NCBI GenBank assembly: GCA_032622095.1
Contig: CP136066.1
Coordinates: 53,842,609 to 53,906,608, forward strand
DNA length: 64,000 bases
Direction of reading: 5' to 3'
DNA from: Siphonodentalium dalli
Taxonomy: Eukaryota; Mollusca; Scaphopoda; Gadilida; Siphonodentaliidae
Shown here: positions 33,662 through 43,539 of the stretch, one piece after another
Layout of the letters: each line of letters opens with the position of its first letter
Position numbering within the stretch: position 1 is the first letter of the stretch
The notes under the pieces: generated by a model
The model's input: the letters and a program-made list of their open reading frames with translations, nothing else
Databases searched by the model: none
Told to the model about the DNA's origin: nothing
Made by a program: the position numbers and the translations under genes

Positions 33662-35530
33662 ACACTTCTTCTTCTTCGTGTTATAGTGCAAGTCCTGGCA
33701 GAGGTGTATTTCTGTTGGGACAATATCGCACTATTGTGTGCCGGCGGATGAGGAAGTTGTTAAAAATAGATTGATGATTAAAAGCAATGTTGTATTTACA
33801 GGTTAAAACTTCTTGCAGTAAAATGTAGATGCATTGTTGTCCTCGGGCACAGCTATGCAGCTGCCTATTCAGGTCTTCTAGAGAGTTGCAGTTGACTACT
33901 TCTTTTGGCATGGAGTTCCATAGTCTTATCACTGATGGAAAGAAGGAGTACTTGTAGACATGAACCCTTGTATGATGTTGTCGGTATTTCTGGTTATGTC
34001 CACGTGATGATGATTGTACTTCTCGAGAAGTGTCTTGTGGTCAATCGATACTAGTTCGTTGATACATTTGTAGAAGGTGGTGCATTTTGTTATATCCCTT
34101 CTTTTCTTCAGTGGTGTCCATTCCAGAGATTGTACCATGGCTGGTGCGCCTCTGTGTGTGTGGTAGTTGTTATTAACCATGCGTGCTGCCCTTTCCTGTA
34201 CCCTCTCTATCTTTTTGGTGTTTCCATCGGTGTGTGGACTCCAGATGTTCGATGCGTACTCGGCTATGGGTCGAACCATCGCCTTGTAGCAACGCTCTCT
34301 GATAACCGGTGTGCATCCTGATAAGTTTCTTCTTAAGAAGGCCGTGGTTGAGTTCGCCTTTGCACACATTTGGTTGATATGGGTGTTCCAACTCATGTCA
34401 TTTTGGAAGGTGATCCCCAAGTATTTTGCCGTTGTAACAGAGTTGAGCTGTTTGTCATGGATGTAGTAGCGACTTTTGATAATGTTCTTCTTCTTGTTGG
34501 TGATAGTTATGGCCTCGCATTTGTCTTCATTGAACTTCATTTGCCATTCTCGCTCCCAGTTCTGCAGTTGGTCCAGATCTTTTTGAAGTTCCAAGGCATC
34601 CTTCTCCGACTTGATGGGTCTGTACAGCAAGCAGTCATCAGCATATAGACGAGGTGTCGCTGTCACATGTTTGGCTAAGTCATTGATATATATCAAGAAG
34701 AGCAATGGTCCCATCACAGTTCCTTGGGGCTCTCCAGAATTTACATTTGCTGAGCTTGAGTTTTGGCCCTCAAGGATGACTTTCTTATCCAGTCTAAGGT
34801 GTTATCTCGGATGCCATATTTCTCACATTTAAGCAGAAGTCTTTGGTGAGGCACCTTGTCGAAGGCCTTCGAAAAGTCCAACAATACAGTGTCAATCTTT
34901 TCCTGCTCGAAGATACCTCTGGTGAAATCATCCACAGTTGAGAGTAGTTGTGTATCGCATGAGCGTTTCTTCCTAAAGCCATGTTGGTACTTGGAGAGAA
35001 TGTCATGTAACTCCCGATGTGATATTATGCGGCTGTGTAGTATATGCTCCATTAGTTTGCAGCAGATGGAGGTCAAAGAGACTGGCCGATAATTTGATGC
35101 TGCTGTCCTGTCCCCTTTCGTGTGGAGTGGCGTGATGTATGCCTGTTTGAAGGTTGTTTCCAGTCTAATGGAACCTTCCCCTGGTCGATGGATGCCTGAA
35201 ATAGCTTTGTTAGCATCGGCGTGATCTCGGATGCAACTGCTTTGTGGAGCCTTCCGGGTATACTATCGGGTCCAGTGGCCTTGTGGATGTTGATGTTTTT
35301 TAGGAGTTTTTCAACTCCATTTTCTGTCACTGTGATGTTCGGCAGTGTTGGGATACCCATGTCCGTGATGTTTGGAATATTTTCGATATCCTCTTGTGTG
35401 AAGACAGATGAGAATTGTCTGTTTAGGATTTCCGCCTTTGTCAATGGGTCACTATGAAGAATCCCATCTCTCTTCAGTGGTGATACTCCTGAGCTACACT
35501 TGAGCCAATCTGTGTCATGCATGGGAAAGT
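33662..35530 (-). pseudogene. Decayed non-LTR retrotransposon (LINE) fragment, Jockey/CR1-like reverse transcriptase
   Basis: On the minus strand, reverse transcriptase motifs run in order: KATGPDSIPGRLH (finger region, 35073-35522), LLDFSKAFDKVPHQRL (motif A with catalytic Asp, 34741-35076), VMGPLLFLIYINDL and RLYADDCLLY (motif C, YADD near 34645), and a C-terminal region with VRPIAEYASNIWSPH and RLWNSMPKEVV. At least three frame breaks (about 35110-35150, 34745-34770 with a small deletion, and 33950) interrupt it. The endonuclease is missing, so it is 5'-truncated. The 3' end carries a GAAGAAGAAGAAG tail (33665-33677). It is inactive and sits in PPP1R21 intron 1 in the gene's orientation. 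Confidence 0.88.
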
Positions 35531-35761
35531 TCTTGTAACTCCAAGGGGATTCACGGGTGTATGAAATTACATGCGGTCACATGTCATGATGGTAGACATA
35601 TCAGTGTTTACGTTCTGTTATTTGTCGAATTTTAATTATAAATGACACATAGCCTAGGTCATAGTATTACTATTACTAGTATTAGTAGGTGAGTGCATGG
35701 TTTCAGACTAATATTAGTACTCTCGGGCTCCAAATAAAAGTGCAGGCCCAAATAATAGTGC

Positions 35762-35784
35762 AGGGGGGGGGGGGGGGGGGGGGA
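35762..35784. repeat. G homopolymer run
   Basis: About 20 consecutive G residues. Run length is unreliable in assembled sequence. Confidence 0.9.
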
Positions 35785-36294
35785 ATTCCATTGAAAGTTA
35801 ATAAAAGTGCAGACCCAAATAATAGTGCAGGGGGAACTCTGAGCAAAACATCAACTGTGGTTAAACAAATTATTTTTATACGTGTAGCAGGTCAAGTATA
35901 GGAGTCAACAAGTAGGGTCCTGCGAATTGGAGATTTTGATCGAATCGAATATCGAATCGAATTCAGGAAATCGAATCGAATATCGAATCGAATATCGATT
36001 CGAATCATATCTGTATGTTGTATTCTCAATTGGGCATGTTTTGTCAACGATTAGACGATTTGTAAAACATTCCATGAACTACATGCACGAAGTTAAATCA
36101 TAACTTATGTGGCGACGAACTGTCATTTGCAATACTATTAACTTCAATTGATAATTGATTAAAACGTCCAAGCGGCCGTCACGACGATTAATATATAAAC
36201 ACTAAACGGATTATTGGAACTAAAATCACGCAAAATTTGTACAGATTGCATGTGCATGAAAAATTGCAAATCAACATTCGGAATCACCCGTAGT

Positions 36295-36450
36295 TATAAA
36301 CTTGAAGATGCAACAACAGTCGCAGTGTAGCCTGTTTATGTAGTGCTGGGTGCTTCTTGGACAGATGATTCCATAGGTGGGTCCCAGATGCTTACGATTT
36401 ATACACCATGTTGCATTCATCACATGTGTAAGCCTGCAGCTTTATCATGT
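36295..36450 (-). pseudogene. BED-type zinc finger remnant
   Basis: Minus-strand translation gives YTCDECNMVYKS, one stop codon, then GTHLWNHLSKKHPALHKQ. The C-x2-C ... H-x4/5-H arrangement with a THLWNHLxxxHP context is that of BED zinc fingers, the N-terminal DNA-binding domain of many hAT transposases. No catalytic domain remains. It is too short and broken to be a gene. Confidence 0.72.
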
Positions 36451-37027
36451 TTAAAATAAACATGAATAACGGATGACGTTTTGTTAAGTGTCAAAGGAAG
36501 CTCCGAAATTGAAAGTAAACTTTAAAAAAAAACACCGCCAAAATGCAGTTTTCGATGCCGGGAACACGTGTTGTTTAAATTCTGAGCTATATTACATAAC
36601 GCGGAATCTGAGACAGATAGACCGTGGATAACGCTAGCGTTTAATCAGTCTCATAGCTATTATAATTTACGCGCGTCGTCGGTCCATCGGCGATCTCCGA
36701 GCTTTTGGCTACCATGTTAAAAGATATAAATCAGACGTATTTAGTTGTCCTATAGTGGCTAATTGCTGTCTATACTTATATTTAATATATATAATCGCGA
36801 TGTACAATGAGAATTATAAGGTACATATATACATGTACATCATTTTCTGTAATAAATGGCACAAAACAGCTAAGATCAACGTGTGTACCTGCCCGTAAAC
36901 AGCCTACTTTTCCATCAGTGTATATTCGAAATTTCGAGTTGGCAATTTTGAATCGAATTCGAATCGAATTTGACTTTTGAATCGAATCTCGAATCGAATA
37001 TCGAATATTCGAAGGACCCTATCAACA

Positions 37028-38013
37028 GGGAACGGGACTACCCGCCCCCGAGACAACCCGCCCCTATGCTATTTTGGGGGCGGGTTGTCCCGATAAATGA
37101 GGGCGGGTTGTCCCGAAATTGTTAATAGTGATTATGTTCTTTGATGATATATTATTAAAGATTTTGATCAACAATTCTAAAACATGTGTTTATTCATTAA
37201 TTATGTCAATGCGTGGACTGGGATAAAGAATGACACGATGTTTTGACAACTGAACGGCACTTAAGGTAAGTGAAGACTAATTAAAAGGAGTGCTTTCAAA
37301 ACAAACATTTGATGCAAATGGTTCATTATCACAGTGTGTTATCACATCACTTAGTGATCATGATTCATCTCACTGATGTTAACTGGAGGTGAGTATACAA
37401 ACAGCCTTTGAACGATGCCGACGGAACTGGGTATATTAACACTTGCAATGAGTGTGGGACATCTTCATTGGGATTAAGGAAAGGGCCTTTCGGCCCTTTC
37501 GACAACCCCCGGGGGCCAGCCACCCCAAACCACTCACTTTAGTACACTATCCAGGCCAGGAAGATTAGGGAGTTCTGGGATGATTAATTACATGTCCGAT
37601 CCACCGAGGGTTAACAACAGCCAGCTTTCTGAAGAAGTGCTCAAGCGTCTACGGAACGGAGCAGAGGCCGGCACAGTGCAGACAATTTTTTTTTAAATCT
37701 TCGTTCATATTCATTCATTCCGTTTTTAAATTTCGTTCATTAAACTTCGTAATAAATAAACATTATCGTTGATGCATTTTTGTGTTCATAAGTTATATTA
37801 TATTACATGTGTATTTATTGTTGTCCATGTTGTTAAATCAAATAAAAATCTATCAAAAACAACCCAGTTTCGTTAAACAAACATCTCATAATCCTCTCAC
37901 ACCTCCTAATTAGCCACTGATTACCGCTAATTTATTTTTGGGGGCGGGTTGTCCGGGGGCGGGTTGTCTCAGAGTGAAAGGGGGCGGGTTGTCTCGGGGG
38001 CGGGTAGTCACGA
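37028..38013. mobile_element. GC-rich terminal element (GGGAACGGGACTACCCGCC), 12-bp flanking repeat
   Basis: A 986-bp insertion bounded by ACCCTATCAACA on both sides (37016-37027, 38014-38025). Left end GGGAACGGGACTACCCGCC, right end GGGCGGGTAGTCACGA preceded by several GGGCGGGTTGTC repeats in inverted relation to the left GACAACCCGCC. The interior is AT-rich. A left-end copy occurs at 41830. I do not recognise the superfamily. Confidence 0.7.
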
Positions 38014-38037
38014 ACCCTATCAACAAGGTACATGTAT

Positions 38038-38570
38038 GCAGGGAAGGATCCAGGGCTCTTTTGATACCTGTTACAGGTTTGGGCGCCCAAACTATGGTGG
38101 CTTAAATGTCCCCAAATTGCAGTGGATAGTTTAATTAAAGCTGAATTTTCTATATTTTGAAGGAAATCTTCTATTATAATTCAACAACATGCAATACAAA
38201 TCATCAATATACAGTTGATATAGAGCCTTTATTTGCTTAATCAAGTGTGCAGTGAAAAATATTTTAACCCTTTCATGACTGGGGCTTCATGAAATTTTGC
38301 AAAAATCCTGTGCCAATGCATTCTCTTATATAAATTAGAGTCTCCCATCTGAGGAGCCTCGCATATATAAGATAATACATTGACCTTTATCTTGACCTTG
38401 TAAACCAGTGCATTTTCTTATGTGGGATCTTTTTGCACCTATTAGAAAGGGGGCGACCCCCCTCCCGTACATACCCCCATCTCGGGCCTACGGACCTCAG
38501 GATATGCCTTCGGCATATCATGGTCCCAAAACAGGTGTCCCCAAAAAATCCCTGGATCCATCCCTGCATG
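38038..38570. mobile_element. TGCAGGGA(A/T)GGATCCAGGG-ended element, interrupted
   Basis: Left TGCAGGGAAGGATCCAGGG and right CCCTGGATCCATCCCTGCA form inverted termini. A family B MITE left end (from 38268, after TTAA) lies within and is truncated near 38428. The target duplication is unclear. Confidence 0.6.
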
Positions 38571-39057
38571 TATGTATCATGTGGTGTTTTTGTATGCCAT
38601 ATACATGAATATGTACATGCATAAAGTTACCAGTAAGCTCATCATTTTGATATCAGAATCATATAGAAATATTGAATTTGTGTTGATTAAAATTTTCATA
38701 GCCTCAAAATTAATAAACGTGCAGACCCAAATTAGCACTGTGCAGGGGGGGGAATTTCCCAAGAAAATAATAAACGTGCATGCATGTTTATTTGGAGCCC
38801 AAGAGTATTTAGTCGATAAATATATGTGCTTTGGTCATAATTGTTACTTTTATATAAATCATACTCGCATCATAGAGTTTACAACTCTCGATGGAACTTA
38901 GATGACGTAAGCCATGTCCAGTTAAGTTCCAATACTCAATAGATCCAGAGAGGGGGCGTTGTCATTGACTTGACGTGTTGACGCGAATTGGAAATGCAGG
39001 CAGTTCACAGATTTGGATAAATTGTGTTGTGGCTCAAAAAATTCAAATGAAACACAC

Positions 39058-39108
39058 CTTAGCATACTCTGCAGCTAGCTTCTGGTATTTATCGTGATCA
39101 GCCATCAT
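39058..39108 (-). CDS. PPP1R21: PPP1R21 exon 1 (residues 1-17), start codon
   Basis: Starts with two adjacent ATGs (39108 and 39105) and encodes a short N-terminus containing KYQKLAAEYAK, which matches the conserved KYQKLAQEYSK start of the KLRAQ region. The exon ends AAG|GTGTGT in phase 0. I chose 39108 as the first in-frame ATG; 39105 has an equally plausible context (A at -3, G at +4). The 5' UTR and transcription start were not located. Confidence 0.88.
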
Positions 39109-41324
39109 TTGACTCCGAAAATCATCTGTATGACTGCATACATTTGACGAAAGACCCGAAAAATTATTCAGAAAAATGACCAAGGGGGGTAACTCAATTC
39201 AGTCATGTGACTGAACAAAATATGGAATTATTCGATAAGAATGTAACGGGTCGTATAAAAACTGAGATGCCGTTGTTTCACAATCAAGGACACCGGTAGC
39301 ACCAAAGGGCAAGGGGGAAAACCAGTCAGGAGGGCACTTTTCGGGTACCCACTGGACTCTCCTGGGCCAGGGCAAGGGGGGAAATGCCCCTGCATGCCCC
39401 CTTCTACGGCGTCCCTGTTCACAATGGTGCATATGGGAGGTTCTCACTTAAACGAGCAAATTGATGTCTCGTGTACAATTGTTCCATAAAAATATGATTG
39501 TGCCACAAACAAGACCTATTGTGGCGTTCCATTTCACTGAGGAGCCTGTGGCACAACGTTATGATATTTATAACAGTATTGTAATATATCAACACATGCC
39601 TTTAGTTACATGATCAAAACAACGAGAAAACACGAAAATCGCACTGTCTCATCGCCTAACTGCGAAATTTCATTTTATTCCTATTAAGTTATCTTACCTC
39701 TAATTGACAGAGAACGTGCACTGTTATGTTATTTCTTGGACTGTTTATCTATGAATATCATTTATGATGCACGTTTTTCGTGGTTTGATGTAAATATTGA
39801 CTCTGAAACATCGAAAACCGCCTGTCTCGAGAAATGTCCACACCGCGACATTGTTTACAATATAGGCAATCCCGGTTCCATTTTAACTAAGGGCAACAAC
39901 CTACCATATGCATAAGAAAGTTTTGCCTTTTGACATTTTGTTTTGAAGATTTTGGACAATATAAAGAATCGAAACACATGAAAAATGAGACGAAAATAAG
40001 TGTACCCTCCAGCGCACCTTACTTAATTAATGTCCACACCGCGACGCTATCAAAGGAACTATAAAATATGTCGGGAGACTACCAAAATTGCTCAAATAGT
40101 ACACATGGGGTGAAGAATCGTGAATAAAAACGAATGGACGCCTGACATAAACAGGAAATGAAAAAAAAAATGAAGAAAATATAAAAATTGTCCACACCGC
40201 GACATGTCCACACCGCGACGCAGAGTAACGTTACAGCCAGCCACAGACACATTTCACGATTAGATTATTTGGGTGGTTCTGTTTTAAAAGGGTCAACACG
40301 ATGTACATACACATATAGTTCCTATTGGATCGGGGGGGGGGTATGTGAGTGAGTGGGTGGGGGTGGGGTTGGGGTGTGCTCAGAGAGAAGCAGATGACAA
40401 TTTGAAAATCAACTGTTTCGGTACTTTTCAACAATCTTTCTGCTTGTGGGGCGATTTCCGGCTCGTGTTGTATAGCAAAGGCGTCAATGACACATTTTGG
40501 GCCATCGGAATATCTCACTGACAATTCTATCTGATTGAGCTCATCGAAAAACCCATAAATACCAAATTTCAGTTCGATATCTTGAAACATGTAAGAGAAA
40601 TCATTCGACATTGTTTTCTATTGTAAATTCTCTTTGCAATTTGGCGAACCCCTTGAGGAACAGAGTTTGATTGACGTGTGTTCACGTTGTCTACACCATG
40701 CAGAGTTCCTCGATCGTTTGGCGTCAAACCAATTGTACGAGGGGCCAGGGCATGCCCGACTTGATAGGAATCGCCCTTTATGCGATCAAAATCTGTTTCC
40801 AATTATCAGATCTGTACCCTGTATTCGTTGACCTCTTAGAGAGTTTGAACTCTAAGTCACGCCCACAAAACACACAAATTTCCACCACCTATATTCAAAT
40901 GGCCGTATCTCATAGACGTCTCAACGTGCGGAGCTGGGCGATATGTATACGTCGTTTGGACAGATATACATCATCGGCTATATACTCCGTGATGTACGTG
41001 TTGATAATTTAACTATATTAAAGGGCAAACAAGTGGCAAAAGTTTGGTCGGTTTCCATTAATCATGATATTCGAATTAAACACACGTTTTGGAGAAAGAG
41101 CGAATTTGACAATGAGGTCGCCCTGATTCAACCCAAAAACGTCATTGGCACATGCTGTAATGAACGACCTTGATTGACCTTGATCTTGCCCTATAATTTT
41201 GCCAAATGTCATTTTCGTGGTCACATAAAATTCATCGGCATGTGACATATTTCATTTTTTCAGAATTTTCTGGACGAATTTGTTCATTTAAGGGAGAATC
41301 ACCCATATGCTATATAGTATAGTC
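39109..41324. other. Intergenic, upstream of PPP1R21; presumed promoter side
   Basis: Region between the PPP1R21 start and the first downstream element. GTCCACACCGCGAC is repeated four times (39836, 40031, 40189, 40205), and a G-rich stretch lies at 40330-40378. It holds the unassigned ORF 40231-40611. No core promoter motif could be named with confidence. Confidence 0.4.
40231..40611 (-). CDS. Unassigned ORF, possible exon or transposon remnant
   Basis: A 126-codon frame starting at 40611 with a fair start context (AACAATGT). The first 70 or so codons look protein-like (QDIELKFGIYGFFDELNQIE, CVIDAFAIQHEPEIAPQAER), while the last 50 run into proline/histidine-rich low complexity over a G-rich tract and are probably not coding. 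I do not recognise a family. No good donor site was found after the protein-like part. It could be an upstream gene's exon, a transposon piece or chance. Confidence 0.28.
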   Translation of the reverse strand: MSNDFSYMFQDIELKFGIYGFFDELNQIELSVRYSDGPKCVIDAFAIQHEPEIAPQAERLLKSTETVDFQIVICFSLSTPQPHPHPLTHIPPPRSNRNYMCMYIVLTLLKQNHPNNLIVKCVCGWL

Positions 41325-41531
41325 CACAGGGGCCTGTAACGCGCTCCGCTGTCCGCCCCCCTTTTGCACTGCCCACATACGCCGCCTCTATATATACGCG
41401 CCTTCTTCGCGTTAATGGAACATTAGTCTATATAATGTTCCATTAACGCTAAGAAGGCGCGTATATAGAGGCGGCGTATATGGGCAGTGCAAAAGGGGGG
41501 CGGACAGCGGAGCGCGTTACATGCCCCTGTG
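41325..41531. mobile_element. hAT-like palindromic MITE, CACAGGGGCCTGTAACGCG family
   Basis: A 207-bp near-perfect palindrome with ends CACAGGGGCCTGTAACGCG / inverse, flanked by GTATAGTC (41317-41324) and ATATAGTC (41532-41539), 7 of 8 identical. Deletion derivative of the 710-bp element at 4038-4747. Confidence 0.87.
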
Positions 41532-41829
41532 ATATAGTCATATGTATATAGATGACTATATATGAATATTAATTTGGCAACAGAAGTCGTTATGAAAAGA
41601 TTTATTGTGTTTCGGATCCCCATTATTAATTGTCATTCAGAAAGGCAACTCATGCAGTGGTTGCACAAGGGATGCATGTGTCAAATCAGAACTAAACATG
41701 GACTAAACCAACAAAACAAACAAACAAATAAGACAAAATTACAATATATGAACAAACCTAACACAAAACAAACAACGGACCCAACAAACAAGTGCAAGTC
41801 GAAGAAATAAATAACTGAATTGGGTGGGG

Positions 41830-42005
41830 AACGGGACTACCCGCCATTCTGCTGTTTTCGGGGCGGGTCGTCCCGATAAACACGGGCGGGTTGTCCAGAA
41901 ATTGTTAATAGTAATTATGGCCATATGTAGAAGTAGAATGAGTGGTTCGGGTGGGGGCTAGCCCGGGATTGTCGGAAGGACAGAATGGTCCTCCCCTTAA
42001 TCCAT
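41830..42005. mobile_element. Left end of GGGAACGGGACTACCC element
   Basis: GGGAACGGGACTACCCGCC followed by GGGGCGGGTCGTCCCGATAA and GGGCGGGTTGTCC as at 37028, then a GTGGTTCGGGTGGGGGCTAG block also present inverted near 37470-37545. No right end found. Confidence 0.6.
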
Positions 42006-42283
42006 AACCCCACTCGACAGCCACATATATATTAAACCCATTCATCCAAACAATAGACAAATCGAATCTTTACCCGTTCGATCTGTTGGATGATCAATGA
42101 AAATGAATACATAATAAATTAATATGACATGAACAGTTCTATTTTGTTAATTTTTCAATTTTGTGTTTGCAAAAATGAATGATATAAGATTAACTACAAC
42201 ATGGAAACATCCTTCGATAACATCGAAATGTGAAACTTCGGTACCACTCATAAGAGCGTGTAATATATAAGCCAATATAAATT

Positions 42284-43330
42284 AAAGGTACTCAATCCGA
42301 TTCGATGGTCCCCATATATAATCAGATCCCAACAGCAACATTTTTAGAAATGCCGCTTCAGTTTTCAGAATCGATTAGTTGCCGGCCCAAACATAATGCT
42401 AACCATTGTCAAATTATAGTATAAAATTACCCGAAAAGTGTTGTCATATCTGAAGACCATGTGATGAAACTGAATTATTCTTGATTCGTGAAATTTAATG
42501 ATTATTTTCACTTAAATGGTATCTACCCATAAATCATTTCTATAGTTGAGAATTTTCATGTCATGCCTGTTGATCAATGAAAAATTGGGCCGAGAAGAGT
42601 TCCGGGTCATGGGTTCATAACCAAGTTGAATCTGACCAACATTTATCTTTATATTGTGGCCTAATTCCAGTTGATTGCAACTGCTTGAGTTGTCGACCGC
42701 ACTCATCATCAACATTTATTTTTATTGGGCTGGAAAATTTGTGACTGCTTTATTAATTCTTCGTTATATATGGGGGTATGATGCTAAATATATATTATGC
42801 AATTAAAATCTAACTCAACATCATTATATACAAATGAAGCCTCCTCTCATGCATAGAGCCAAGCTAATAAGCTATTTGGTGAATGGGTGTTGTGTGAAAT
42901 TATAAATTATTTCAGCAGTTCTTGGTTCCGAAAGGGACAAAAACAAAAATAATATTTGTAACTTCTCAACTATTAAAATCCATTGTTTTTGCCCGTCTCT
43001 TCATAATATCACGACTACTATAGTATAGCAATCCAGGTAGGATCGTGCATGACATGGAAAAGGCTGGACGAGATTTTTGTAAATAACCGCTTCGTTGTTG
43101 CGAGCAGTGCTCAGACATGTGAGCAGCAGGTGCGCGTCCTGGAATGTTCCGGCTCCTGGTTTGTATTTTGTAGATTCTAATGAAGATCATATTTACTTCC
43201 GGTTTATTATGATGCCGGCATTTTCAATTTTGTTGACAAGTAAAGTGAAGGAATAAAGACTAACGGTGTTAATATCATTTTGAAACACGATTTGAACACA
43301 ATTTTAATCAATCGATACCTTTAGAGGAGT
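42284..43330. other. Intergenic, degraded element and unassigned sequence
   Basis: Begins with AGGTACTCAATCCGATTCG (same family as 22417-22873, right end not found). The rest is AT-rich with an ACTTCCGG motif at 43195-43202. No exon could be assigned. Confidence 0.4.
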
Positions 43331-43383
43331 GAATAGCTCATTTGGTTAGTGGGCCAGCCTCTCTGTCACAGCTTTGTGAAAGG

Positions 43384-43413
43384 TGGGGGGGGGGGGGGGG
43401 GGGGGGGGGGGGG
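43384..43413. repeat. G homopolymer run, about 30 bases
   Basis: Long uninterrupted G tract; its exact length should be treated as uncertain. Confidence 0.9.
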
Positions 43414-43539
43414 TATGTGTCAGTGTGGGAACGGTAACTGATAAGATTCGGTCGCGAGAAGGTTCGGCTGAGAAGATTCGGCTTGGACGATTAGGCTAGC
43501 CGATTGTTGTAGTTAATTAGGGCTGACTCATTAATGACA

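Larger units (their letters stand above)
35913..38013. mobile_element. hAT-like transposon remnant with TAGGGTCC ends, split by a later insertion
   Basis: Left terminus TAGGGTCCTGCGAATTGGA, right terminus TTCGAAGGACCCTA (to 37021), with long GAATCGAATATCGAATCG subterminal repeats at both sides. The left target copy TCAACAAG (35905-35912) is matched exactly at 38020-38027, beyond a second element (37028-38013) that landed in the right end. A BED zinc-finger remnant on the minus strand (36300-36440) supports hAT ancestry. Confidence 0.82.
1485..39108 (-). other. PPP1R21: PPP1R21 (KLRAQ1) gene, 18 exons, 3' end outside window
   Basis: Gene-level entry. The spliced exons encode 704 residues that follow vertebrate PPP1R21 (about 780 residues) from its first methionine to the start of the C-terminal TTKRSYEDQ region, so only the last 80-90 residues should lie beyond position 1. 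Family knowledge: PPP1R21 is a coiled-coil protein phosphatase 1 partner and the Fy-2 subunit of the FERRY complex, which links Rab5 early endosomes to mRNA and ribosomes. Seen here: blocks such as KIEENARLH, LPTATTKLKTTDECI, KLEQEKEHWMLE and ILLSSAESKEGLA, and consistent splice phases at all 17 junctions. Introns are 0.3 to 6.6 kb and full of MITEs; intron 1 carries a LINE fragment. No promoter motif was identified upstream of 39108. Confidence 0.93.

Noticed and set aside
42966-43190. 74-codon minus-strand ORF with an arginine- and serine-rich sequence
   Set aside because: No recognised family, no splice partner and no sign of selection; kept out for lack of support.
43195-43202. ACTTCCGG (ETS-type) motif as MED24 promoter
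   Set aside because: A single 8-bp motif 4 kb from the first coding exon; similar motifs occur at about 11693 and 62393 in introns.
43335-43384. tRNA-like A box (TAGCTCATTTGGTTAGTGG) suggesting a tRNA gene or SINE head
   Set aside because: No matching B box, acceptor stem or cloverleaf follows; a poly-G run does. At most a SINE relic.
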